DNA of 64,000 nucleotides from an uncultured bacterium (GTDB taxonomy: Bacteria > Planctomycetota > UBA1135 > GCA-002686595): NCBI GenBank assembly GCA_902826945.1, contig CADEGS010000001.1, positions 1-64,000 of the forward strand, in the 5' to 3' direction. Under the pieces are notes generated by a model, which was given only the letters and a program-made list of their open reading frames with translations, ran no database searches and was not told the DNA's origin. Both the position numbers and the translations under genes were made by a program. This document shows, one piece after another, positions 34,577 through 43,201 of the stretch. Position 1 is the stretch's first letter, and the number at the start of each line of letters is the position of its first letter.

Positions 34577-36273
34577 GTCCCCAGGCCCGCGACGGCCTTC
34601 AGCACGTCCGCGGTCGAGGGTCGGTCGTCGACCTCGGCGCCGACGTACGAGTAGCGGATCACGCCGCGCTCGTCGAGCACGAACGTCGAGGGGATGGCGA
34701 ACTCGGAGCTGATGCCCATGCGGCGCACGAGCTCCATGTTGCGGTCGTAGAGCATGCCGACCGGCGGCTCGCCCATGTGCTTCGTCATCTGCTGGAAGCT
34801 CTCGCGGAACACGTCCAGCCGGTTGCGCTCGCCGGGGTACACGACGAACACCTCGCAACCCGCCTCGCGGAAGGCGTCGATGTTGTCGCACAGCGCCTCG
34901 GTCTGCGTGACGCAGTACACGCACACCTCGCGCGCCATGCCGCGCAGCACGACCACGACCACCTTCTTTTTGCCGCGGAAGTCGTCCAGGTCCACGACGC
35001 GCCCGTCGCCGCTGTTGAAGCGCGTCCAGGGCAGCTCCTTGCCGAGGAAGCGCGGCGAGAGCACCGGGTCGCCGCCCTCGCTCTCGCGCGTGCCGGCGTT
35101 GCGCCGGCGCCCGTAGCCGCTGCCGCGCGGCGCCTGCACGCTGGCGGCGCCGGTCGAGTAGCGCGCGACCAGGTAGTCGAGCGCCTCGGTCTCGCGCACG
35201 GTCCAGGGCTGCGGCCGCAGCGGCACGTCCGGGATCGACTCGGTGCGCGCCACGTCGTCGGCGCTCGGCGCGGGGATGTTGGGGTCGGGGGCGAGGTCGA
35301 GGACGTCGGTCACCGGCGCGCAGGCCTCGGCCGCCCAGGCGGCGATCGTCTGCGCGGGCGAGCGGCCCGCGGCGGAGCCGGGGGTGGACCAGGAGCCGGG
35401 GAACGCGGCGGCGAGGTCGATCTCCCCGCCCGGCACGTCGCTCGCCTGCCCCGCGCTCCACACCTTCCACGTGCCGAGCGCGTGGCCGCCGTCCACGCGG
35501 CCGAGCGCCACGAGCTCGCCCGAGCTGGCCCAGGCCACGCACAGCCCGTGCAGAACGCCGTCCGCGAAGTCGCACGTCATGCGCCGCCGCCCGTTCGGGT
35601 GGTAGGTCACCCATCGGCCGTTCGGCTTGCCCTTCACGAGGAAACCCTCGCGCTGCGGCACGTTGCCGTCCCAGGTCTCGTGGACGATCTGGGTGTCCGC
35701 CGGCAGCGGGTAGCGCCGCTCGGAGACGTCGCCCGCGCTCGAGTAGAACTCCCACGGGCCGACGCGCTCGCCCTCCAGGCGGAAGCCCTCGGCCAGGCGC
35801 GTGCCGTCCGGACGGTAGTAGGTCCAGCGCAGCGTGGGCTGGCCGCGCGCGAAGTCGCCCTCGCAGTCCAGGCCGCCCGACTGCTGCCAGAAGGTCCACA
35901 GGTCCTCCTCGAGGCCGTCCACGAAGAGCCCGACCGCGCGGTTCTTGCCGTTCTCGAAGCCGAAGCGCGACGGGCCGCCCAGGCGCTGCGCGTCGAACTC
36001 GCCCTCCCACTCGACGTTCCCGTTCTCGTACCAGTAGGTCCAGGCGCCGATCTGCTTGTCGTTCTCGTAGCTGCCCTTGGCCTTGAGCGCGCCGCTCGGG
36101 TAACGGAAGACCCAGTCGCCCTCCTGCTTGCCGTTCACCATCCGGCCGCTCCGCTCCGAGGAGCGGAAGAAGCGCGTCAGCAGGTTCTCGCCGAGCTGGC
36201 AGGCGGAGAGGCCGCACGCGGCGAGGGCGATCGAGGCTGCGAAGAGGCGAGCGGCGGACGTGCGATGGACCAT
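34573..36273 (-). CDS. Lipoprotein combining YwqK/MORN-2 repeats with a peroxiredoxin-like domain
   Basis: 566 residues. Signal peptide with lipobox LSAC (Cys 25). Residues 40-285 contain repeated strands of the MORN-2/YwqK type: GKQEGDWVFRYPSGALKAKG, GAWTYWYENGNVEWEGEF, LRWTYYRPDGTRLAEGF, GRWVTYHPNGRRRMTCDF. After a linker, residues 415-566 resemble an AhpC/TSA thioredoxin fold: VVDLDDFRGKKKVVVVVLRG, then CVYC followed by TQTEALCDNIDAFREAGCEV, and a C-terminal IPSTFVLDERGVIRYSYVG. The usual Pro-x-x-x-Thr-x-x-Cys peroxidatic motif is replaced by CVYC, so thiol redox or binding function is uncertain. It overlaps the kinase start by 4 bases, so the two are co-translated. Confidence 0.8.
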
Positions 36274-36352
36274 CGTGCTCCTCTGGAAGGGTCCCGCGGG
36301 GGCGCACGGCGCGTGCGCGGGCGCCGAGGGTATCAGAACGCGGCAGCGGGCT

Positions 36353-36374
36353 CCGCGCGCCGCGCGGCGCGCGG
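36353..36374. repeat. 22-base perfect palindrome
   Basis: CCGCGCGCCGC followed by its exact reverse complement, 10 bases past the stop codon of the repeat-rich protein in the minus direction. It could be a transcript-end hairpin or just CG-alternating sequence. Confidence 0.4.
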
Positions 36375-36383
36375 CGCGGCCCG

Positions 36384-37259
36384 CTAGCGGCGGAACTTCT
36401 CCCAGCCGGGGCGCGGACCGCCGCGGTCGTCGTCGGACGATCCGCCGCCGCGCTTGAGCCGGTCCCAGCCGGAGCCGCCGCCGCCCTCGCCGCCGCCGGA
36501 GTCGCCGGAGTCGCCGCCGGAGTCGCCGGGCGGCGACGCCTGGCCCCCACCGTCGCGCTTCCAGGGCCGCTCGCGTCCGGGGCCGGCCTTGTCGCGCCCG
36601 CCGTAGCCGGGCCGGGAGAAGGCGCTCCAGCCCGCGCCGCTCTTCTTCGGGTCGGCCTCCTCGTCGGCGTCGAAGGCCTTCACCGGAGGCCGCGGAGGCG
36701 TCTTCGGGCGCGCCTCGGGCGCCTTCTTCGGCGCGGCGCTGGGCGGCGGGCTCGCGCGCGGCGGCGGCGGCGGCGGCGCTTCGGCGGGCTCGGGCTCGGC
36801 CGGCGCGTCGGCCGAGAGCTCGGCCAAGAGCGCGTCGAGGTCGTCCGCGCCGGCGGCCGCCGGCTCGGCCTCGCTCGCCGGCGTCTCGTCGCCGCCCAGC
36901 TCCGCCAGCAGCGCGTCCAGGTCGTCCGCACCGGCCGCCGGCGCCTCGGCGCCGGCCTCGTCGCCGCCGCCCAGCTCGGCGAGCAGCGCGTCGAGGTCGT
37001 CCGCGCCGGCCGGCGTTTCGGCCGCCGGCTCCTCCGCGCTCGTCTCCTCGCCGCCGCCGAGCTCCGCCAGAAGCGCGTCGAGATCGTCCGCCACGGGCTC
37101 CTCGGGCTCGGCCGGCTGCGCGTCGCTCGCCTGCTCGCCGCCGCCGAGCTCCGCCAGGAGCGCGTCGAGGTCGTCCGCCGGCGCGGCCGCCTCCTCGGGC
37201 GGGCCTTCGTCACCCCCGAGCTCCGAGAGGAGCGCGTCCAGATCGTCGTCGTCGGCCAT
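36384..37259 (-). CDS. Low-complexity protein with six DDLDALLAELGG repeats and three GWxx[FL]xR motifs
   Basis: 291 residues, no signal peptide, no recognised family. The acidic N-terminal half carries six copies of DDLDALLAELGG at residues 5-16, 29-40, 58-69, 87-98, 112-123 and 139-150, spaced 24-29 residues apart by Ala/Glu/Pro linkers. A Pro-rich stretch follows (161-192), then a basic, Gly-rich tail with three short motifs: GWSAFSR (210-216), GWDRLKR (264-270) and GWEKFRR (285-291, the exact C-terminus). The first repeat ends LSELGG and the last LSA. The N-terminal unit resembles the amphipathic EIDALL peptide of FliM, which binds CheY. The architecture is that of a multivalent disordered scaffold; the partner is unknown. 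It lies just before the lipoprotein-kinase-FHA genes. Confidence 0.8.
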   Translation of the reverse strand: MADDDDLDALLSELGGDEGPPEEAAAPADDLDALLAELGGGEQASDAQPAEPEEPVADDLDALLAELGGGEETSAEEPAAETPAGADDLDALLAELGGGDEAGAEAPAAGADDLDALLAELGGDETPASEAEPAAAGADDLDALLAELSADAPAEPEPAEAPPPPPPRASPPPSAAPKKAPEARPKTPPRPPVKAFDADEEADPKKSGAGWSAFSRPGYGGRDKAGPGRERPWKRDGGGQASPPGDSGGDSGDSGGGEGGGGSGWDRLKRGGGSSDDDRGGPRPGWEKFRR

Positions 37260-37310
37260 GGTCTCGTCCGCGCCCCGCGGGCGGCGCGCCGCCCGCGGGG
37301 GTCGTCGCGC

Positions 37311-40300
37311 TCAGTTGTCGGGCGCGCCGTCCAGGATCCAGCTGCGCAGCACCGCGACGTGCGCGTCCTTGTCCGCCTCGTCGCCGGGCAGGTTGACGCG
37401 CATGTTGATCGCGCACAGCGGACCCGACGGCTTCAGCATCACGTTGTAGACCACGCTCGCGTCGGGATCACCCGGCTGGACGCGCCGCCGCGAGGTGTCG
37501 CAGTTCAGCGAGAACACCGGGTTGCCCTGGTCGTCCTGGACGATGCGCTCGTAGATCTCCGAGGGCGTGCCGGTCCAGACCAGGCCCGCCGGCGGGTTCG
37601 CGCCCGAGTGGCAGTTCGTGCAGCGCGAGCCGGAGGGCTTGGCCACCGCCTGCGTGATCCACTGCGTCAGCGTCGCGGCGGAGACGAGCACGCCCTGCGC
37701 GGCGCTCTGCACGACCTGGCGCGAGCCGCCGGGACCGTTCGTCTCGACCTCGAGCACGACCTCGTAGAGGCCCGGGTCCTCGAACTCGAAGACCGGGTCG
37801 AGCCCGGTCGCGAACGGGATCGTCGCGCCGCTGCCGTTCGCCTCGCTGCGCAGCCAGCGGTAGGTCGGCTCGGTCCCGGTGCCGTCCCCGATCACGCTGC
37901 CGTGCAGCTCGACCGTGTGCGGCGGACGCAGCGGCGAGGCCGCGAACGACGGCGCCGGCGCGGTGAAGCTCGGCTGCGGCCGCGGATAGATCGTGATCGT
38001 GCCCTGGCGCTCGTCGCAGGTGCCGGCGAGCTGTCCGGCGCAGGTCGCCGGCGCCGGCCCGTTCGTGCTCGTGAGCAGCGAGACCTGGAAGGTGCGCACG
38101 TTCTCGGGGTTCGAGACCGCGTACACGATCCCGGCCGGGTCCTGCTGCGTCTCCTGGCCGGTGAGCGCGCCGGTGCCGAAGCTCCAGCGGAAGAAGAGCG
38201 GGTCGCCCGCCTGCTGCTGGCTCAGGTTGGCGAAGTCCACCAGCGCGCCGCCGCCCGCGTCGATCGCTTCGCCGGCGAGCACGCCGCCGACCGAGCCAGC
38301 GGGCCGCGGCGCGACCTCGAAGGCCGCGGTGATCGTGCCGTCGGCGATCACGGGCAAGAGCGTCGAGGCGTCCGCGTCGGTGCCCTTGCCCGCGACGTCC
38401 AGGCGCACGAACCAGACGCCGGCGGCGAACGTGTGCAGCGGGTCGGCGTCGCTCGAGACGCCGCCGTCGCCGAAGTCCCAGGCGTGCGCGCCCGCGTCGA
38501 GCAGGTCGCCCGTCGAGGTGTCCTGGAACTGCACCGCCAGGCTCGCCGGGCCGCGCACGATCGCGCCGCCGGGCTCGCTGGTGAACGACGCGCGCACGCG
38601 CCGCCAGACCTCGACGCGCTGCGTCGCGCTGCCCTCGCCGCCGGGACCGGTGGCGGTCAGCGTCAGGTCGTAGAGACCCGGCGTGGCGATGGGCACGCCC
38701 CGCGGGCTCGCCTCCTGCGACACCTTCACCGCACTGCCCATCGGCGCGCCGCTCGCGCTCACGCGCCGCAGGCGCCAGTCGAACGCGTCGGGGAACTCGC
38801 TCGACTCGCTCGAGTCGAGGTCGAGCAGCAGGCGCGAGCCGGGATCCTGGTCGTCGATCGCGCCGACCACGGGCGTCGTGTGCGGGACGTCGGTCGCGGG
38901 GTCCTGCGCAGGCGCCTCGCTCGCGTCCTTGGTCGTCTCGAAGGCGGCCGTCACCGCGTCGAGCACGTGCACGTAGTCCACGCGCGTGCGCGAGTCGCTG
39001 CCGCGCGCGCCGCTGACGGTGAGCTGGACCGTGTACAGGCCCGGCGTCTGGTAGGCGTGCGTCGGCGAGCGCTTCGTCGAGGTCGCCGTGCCGTCGCCGA
39101 AGTCCCAGGTGAAGCTCGTGGGCTCGCCCGAGGAGGTGCTCTCGAAGGCCACCGCCTTGCGCATGCCCGCGCGCGCGGGCTCGGCCGCGAAGTCCGCCAG
39201 CACGCTGCCGCCCTCGCACAGGAAGGAGAGCATCCAGTTGTCGGAGTCCGGCACGCCGTCGCCGTCCAGGTCGCCGGGCTCGGTGTCGCCCAGGTTGCGC
39301 GCCTCGGTCGCGAAGAGCGCGAGGCCGAGCGGGAAGGCGTCGGTCGCCGGCGTGAACGAGCCGAGGCGCGGCATGCGCGACGGCCCGTCGGCCTGGCCGC
39401 CGTCGGCCGTCACGCTGACGCGGTAGGGCAGCACGAAGCCCTGCGCGTCGAGCTGCAGCAGGTCGACCAGGAGCACGTCCATCGTCCGGTTCAGGTCCTC
39501 GGGGCGCACGACGTCGAGGTTCTGCGCCATCGACTCGAACAGGACCGCGTTGCCGTCCGGGCTCAGCACCGGGTTCGTCCCGTTGGCGCCGAGCGCGGTC
39601 CCGTCCACGTCCAGCTCGCTCGCGTCCAGCGCGCCCGCGGGCGTCACGGCCCGGTTCAGGTTCAGCGTGCGCCCCTGTGCGGTGTCGCGCAGGTACACGC
39701 ACGAGACGCCGCCGCCGGCCGTCGCCGGGACGGGCGGGATCGGCGGCGAGTAGTCGATCGTCAGCGTCGGCGGGGGCGTCGCCTCGCGGCTGGTCAGGCG
39801 CTTCGCCGTGCAGGCCGTCGTCGAGCCGCGCACGAGCCAGCCGAAGTTGCTGCCGGAGTCCACCCACGACTGCACGTCGGCGGCCATCGCGGCGCTGCTC
39901 CAGACCTTGGCCCCGAGGCCCTGGATGGACAGGTTCGAGTGCCCCGCGCCGAAGTCGCCGCCCGCCGTGCCCCAGAACACGTTCGCGCCCGGCATGCGAC
40001 GGTTCCAGGTGGCGTTCTCGTCCCAGGCGGCGCTGACCCGGTGCAGGGTCGTCGGGTTCGAGACGCCGCCCGAGGGGCAGATCGAGGTGCCGTCCGGCTC
40101 CTGGTTGAGCACGATCGACAGGCTGGCCTGGTTGATCGTGGCGCCGGCGGGGATCGCGCTGAGGTCGAACAGGACGAGCGAGCGCGCCTGGCCGGTGCCG
40201 TTCCCCCCCGTCGTCCCCACCAGCAGGTCGTCCGTCGCCAGGCTCGTGTCCGGGATGCCCGACATGATGGCCGTGTCGCGCACGGCCGTCAGGACCAGCG

Positions 40301-42023
40301 TCTGGTCCGGGCACTGCACGGCGGCGAGCGGCGGCAGCGGATCCACCTGGCTCGCGAAGGCGACCTTCACCTCGCCGCCGGCGTGCACCACGCTCGCGTG
40401 GTGCGAGTGCGTCGCGAGCTCCGCGCCGCCATCGTCCACGCTGGCGCGCTCGACGTCGAGCGTCGGCCACAGCGCCCAGAACACGTCGCGCGCGCCGTTC
40501 GTGTCGCCCGCCACGAGGTCGGTGGCGTCCGACTCGAAGGCGATCGCCATCCCGTCGGGGCTCAGGTCGGGCGCGCCGGCGCCCGCGTTTCCGGGCATGT
40601 CGGGATCGCCGGGGACGTGGCTGACCAGCGCGACGCCCGCGAGCGAGTCGTACACGTACACCTCGGGCCGGCACACGAGCGGGAAGCCCGGCAAGAGGTC
40701 GTTCGCCTCGGAGACGAACGCGATGCGCTGGCCGTCGGCGCCGATGTCGGGCTGGCGCGACGCGCCCTGCGCGTCGCCGCCGCCGTCGGCGAAGCTGACC
40801 AGGAGCTGGCTGCCCGGCCGGTAGACCAGGTCGAGCGCGTCCTCCTGGTCGAAGCCGTCGGCGTCGTCGTCCACCACGAAGACGTCGATCACGGCCTTGA
40901 ACACGTCGCTCGCGCCGTTCGTGCCGCCGCCGGCGAAGTCCGAGGCGTCGGACTGGAAGGCGAGGTGCAGCGCGCCCGCGGGCACGCCGGCGTTCAGCGG
41001 GTCGAAGGCCGGGTTGGGCACCCACACCAGGCTCGGCGCGCTGGAGCCGCCGTTGCCCGAGGTGCTGCCGGCCGGCACGCGGCTGGCGAGCACGACGTCC
41101 GCGACGGCGCGCTCGGCGCTCGAGTAGGCGAGGTCGCCCGTGACCGGGTCGGCCGTGGCCAGCCAGCCGTCGAGGCGCTCGAGGAAGGCCTTCTTGCCGC
41201 CCGGCGCGTGGCGCCGCACGCCGTCGTGGTCCTCGGGCTCGTCCACGCCGTCGTGGTCGTCGTCCGCCGCGCCGCCGAAAGGGGTGTCGGCGACGTCGAG
41301 CGCCCACAGCACGCGCGGGTCGGTGCGGAAGTGCTCCTCCAGGCCGCCCGGCGGCACCTGGGCGCGGATGAAGAGCTCGCGCGTGCCCTCCCGGCGCAGG
41401 TCGAACGTCGGGCCGGGCGCCAGCCAGTCCTCGAAGTGGCAGCCCGAGCAGGTGGAGTCGTCGAACAGGTCGAGCGGCGGCAGGCCGCCGCCGTCCTTCA
41501 GGTGCGCCTGCGTCTGGAAGGCGGTCGGCGCCAGCGCGTCGGGGTCGGCCGCGACGTCGATGTTCATCTGGTGGCAGGTCATGCAGCGCGGGTGGCGCAG
41601 CGTCCCGGCCATCGAGTACGTGAAGGCGCGCGTGTCGATGCGCGCGGCGTCCACGGCGGCCACGAACACGTCCTCGACGCTGTTCGAGTCGGTCGTGCCG
41701 TCGTCGGGGTCGTCCACGTCGGTGGTCGTGACGAAGGCCACGAAGGCGATCGGGCGCTCGCGCGAGCCGTCCGTGGTCGCGATCACGCCGCCGGTGACCT
41801 GCGCGTCGCTGATCGGCTGGTCGAGCGCGACGCATGGGTCGAAGGCGAAGCGCAGGTTCGTGCTCGGCGCGGGGTCGTTCTCGGTCGTGCCCCTCGCGTC
41901 CACGCCCTCGAGGCCGGAGCTGCAGGCGACGGCGAGGAGCGCCAGCGCGGCGGCCGGGAACGCGCGCGCTCGACCCGAACCGATGCCCTCGCCCCGACGC
42001 ACGACTCGCTGCTCGCCCTTCAT
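37311..42023 (-). CDS. Giant surface lipoprotein with haem-binding motifs, PKD domains and a DNRLRE-like region
   Basis: 1570 residues. Signal with lipobox LLAVAC (Cys 34). Three CxxCH motifs: CMTCH (147-151), CSGCH (192-196) and CTNCH (1468-1472). The last is followed by a region of the planctomycete cytochrome type (QPGDPDASVVYNVMLK, then HVAVLRSWILDGAPDN). Between them are PD40/TolB-like segments (LSPDGMAIAFESDATDL), a DNRLRE/CBM96-like region (near DTAIMSGIPDTSLATDDLLV, RSLVLFDLSAIPAGATIN), and PKD domains (WDFGDGTATSTKRSPTHAYQ; WDFGDGGVSSDADPLHTF). It is probably exported to the outer surface or periplasm for haem-dependent electron transfer or carbohydrate contact; substrate unknown. 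It lies 10 bases after the next lipoprotein gene. Confidence 0.85.
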   Translation of the reverse strand: MKGEQRVVRRGEGIGSGRARAFPAAALALLAVACSSGLEGVDARGTTENDPAPSTNLRFAFDPCVALDQPISDAQVTGGVIATTDGSRERPIAFVAFVTTTDVDDPDDGTTDSNSVEDVFVAAVDAARIDTRAFTYSMAGTLRHPRCMTCHQMNIDVAADPDALAPTAFQTQAHLKDGGGLPPLDLFDDSTCSGCHFEDWLAPGPTFDLRREGTRELFIRAQVPPGGLEEHFRTDPRVLWALDVADTPFGGAADDDHDGVDEPEDHDGVRRHAPGGKKAFLERLDGWLATADPVTGDLAYSSAERAVADVVLASRVPAGSTSGNGGSSAPSLVWVPNPAFDPLNAGVPAGALHLAFQSDASDFAGGGTNGASDVFKAVIDVFVVDDDADGFDQEDALDLVYRPGSQLLVSFADGGGDAQGASRQPDIGADGQRIAFVSEANDLLPGFPLVCRPEVYVYDSLAGVALVSHVPGDPDMPGNAGAGAPDLSPDGMAIAFESDATDLVAGDTNGARDVFWALWPTLDVERASVDDGGAELATHSHHASVVHAGGEVKVAFASQVDPLPPLAAVQCPDQTLVLTAVRDTAIMSGIPDTSLATDDLLVGTTGGNGTGQARSLVLFDLSAIPAGATINQASLSIVLNQEPDGTSICPSGGVSNPTTLHRVSAAWDENATWNRRMPGANVFWGTAGGDFGAGHSNLSIQGLGAKVWSSAAMAADVQSWVDSGSNFGWLVRGSTTACTAKRLTSREATPPPTLTIDYSPPIPPVPATAGGGVSCVYLRDTAQGRTLNLNRAVTPAGALDASELDVDGTALGANGTNPVLSPDGNAVLFESMAQNLDVVRPEDLNRTMDVLLVDLLQLDAQGFVLPYRVSVTADGGQADGPSRMPRLGSFTPATDAFPLGLALFATEARNLGDTEPGDLDGDGVPDSDNWMLSFLCEGGSVLADFAAEPARAGMRKAVAFESTSSGEPTSFTWDFGDGTATSTKRSPTHAYQTPGLYTVQLTVSGARGSDSRTRVDYVHVLDAVTAAFETTKDASEAPAQDPATDVPHTTPVVGAIDDQDPGSRLLLDLDSSESSEFPDAFDWRLRRVSASGAPMGSAVKVSQEASPRGVPIATPGLYDLTLTATGPGGEGSATQRVEVWRRVRASFTSEPGGAIVRGPASLAVQFQDTSTGDLLDAGAHAWDFGDGGVSSDADPLHTFAAGVWFVRLDVAGKGTDADASTLLPVIADGTITAAFEVAPRPAGSVGGVLAGEAIDAGGGALVDFANLSQQQAGDPLFFRWSFGTGALTGQETQQDPAGIVYAVSNPENVRTFQVSLLTSTNGPAPATCAGQLAGTCDERQGTITIYPRPQPSFTAPAPSFAASPLRPPHTVELHGSVIGDGTGTEPTYRWLRSEANGSGATIPFATGLDPVFEFEDPGLYEVVLEVETNGPGGSRQVVQSAAQGVLVSAATLTQWITQAVAKPSGSRCTNCHSGANPPAGLVWTGTPSEIYERIVQDDQGNPVFSLNCDTSRRRVQPGDPDASVVYNVMLKPSGPLCAINMRVNLPGDEADKDAHVAVLRSWILDGAPDN

Positions 42024-42033
42024 CGCTCGCTCC

Positions 42034-42837
42034 TCAGTACGCCCAGCTCGCGCCCAGCGACACCCAGACCGTGTCCGCGTCCACGTCGATCTGGTCGAAC
42101 CAGTCCCGCAGGTCCTCGTCCACGATCGTCGAGCCCGAGAGCTCCAGGCGGATCGTCGTGTTCTCGTCCAGGCGGTACGCGAGCCCCGCGCGGCCCTGCA
42201 GGTCCGCCAGGCCCGCTTCCTCCAGGCCGTACGTCCAGTCCGACTGCTCCTCGTCCGACCAGCCCAGGGACACCCGCGCCTCCGCCACCAGCTTCTCCCG
42301 CACCGGGAACTCGCGCGACACCGCGCCGTTCACGTACAGGCCCTCCACCTCGTCGAAGTCGTAGTGGAAGGTCAGCGACGGCACGAGCTCCCACCCCACC
42401 GGACGCGACACGTCGAAGAAGAGCTCCTTCGTCTCGCCCCGCTCCGCCGCGAACGGGAAGTCGTCGGGGTTCTGCAGCGCGTAGCTGATCACGCCGCTCG
42501 TGAAGTCGAACCCGCGGTAGGTCTCCGTGTACGCCAGCGACAGGTCGATCTGGCTCGGCTCGCCCGCGTGGCCGTCGGGGAACCACGCGTCCCCCACGTC
42601 GTCCACCAGGTCCCAGTTCGCGAACGCGCGCAGGCTCACGTGGCTCGTCTCCGCGCGCGTCGGCAGGTCGGCCAGGAGCTCCGTCTGCAGCACCGCGCCC
42701 TCCACGTTCGTCATCCCGCGGAAGTTGTACTCCGACGCGATCGTCGCCCCCGCGCCGATCTCAGGACGCGCGCCCGGAGGCACCACCAGGCAGCCCGCCA
42801 ACAGCGGCAACACCGCCGCCACACACCAACGTCGCAT
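42034..42837 (-). CDS. Outer-membrane beta-barrel-like lipoprotein
   Basis: 267 residues from the ATG at 42837, which has a strong ribosome-binding site (AAGGGAGGA) and opens a signal with lipobox LLAGC (Cys 16). The mature protein is a run of alternating beta strands, e.g. ASEYNFRGMTNVEGAVLQTE, VSLRAFANWDLVDD, LVPSLTFHYDFDEVEGLYVN, ending WVSLGASWAY with a terminal aromatic residue as in barrel proteins. The N-terminal YNFRGMTN segment recalls the TIGR02001 family of small barrels. Function unknown; probably co-transcribed with the giant lipoprotein gene. Confidence 0.75.
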   Translation of the reverse strand: MRRWCVAAVLPLLAGCLVVPPGARPEIGAGATIASEYNFRGMTNVEGAVLQTELLADLPTRAETSHVSLRAFANWDLVDDVGDAWFPDGHAGEPSQIDLSLAYTETYRGFDFTSGVISYALQNPDDFPFAAERGETKELFFDVSRPVGWELVPSLTFHYDFDEVEGLYVNGAVSREFPVREKLVAEARVSLGWSDEEQSDWTYGLEEAGLADLQGRAGLAYRLDENTTIRLELSGSTIVDEDLRDWFDQIDVDADTVWVSLGASWAY

Positions 42838-43201
42838 GGGTCCTCCCTTGTCGTCGGGCGCCGGACGATGGCTGGGCGCCGTGGCGCGCGTAGTAGCAAA
42901 GACGCGCCCGTTCCGCCACCGCGGAGCGCGCCGCGGGTCGGGCACGGCCCTCCGCGCGGGGGTCGCGGGCGCTTCGCGAGAAGCGCTCCGTCGCGGCGGC
43001 TCCCGGCCGGGATTGGCGTCGCGAGCTCTGCCGCGTGGCCGCTGCGCCGCGGGTCCGGGGGCGACGCGCATGCGCGAGGAGCGCCGCACGTCGCCGAGGA
43101 ACGCCCTGCGCGCGCCCCCGATGGACACATCTCAGGAAGGGCGGATAATGCCCCGCTCGCGACCCGGCTCGGGACGCTCTTCCCGCGGAGGCGATCGAAC
43201 G
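42838..43201. other. 364-base divergent intergenic region
   Basis: It separates the minus-strand barrel lipoprotein gene from the plus-strand channel gene and should hold both promoters, but no clear -35/-10 or other promoter could be recognised in this GC-rich stretch. It contains a 7-bp hairpin with a GCGA tetraloop (42969-42986). An ATG at 43148 with AGGAAGG upstream is an alternative channel start. Confidence 0.5.
42969..42986. other. 7-bp hairpin with GNRA-type loop
   Basis: GCGCTTC (42969-42975), loop GCGA, GAAGCGC (42980-42986). It lies in the divergent gap; meaning unknown. Confidence 0.3.
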
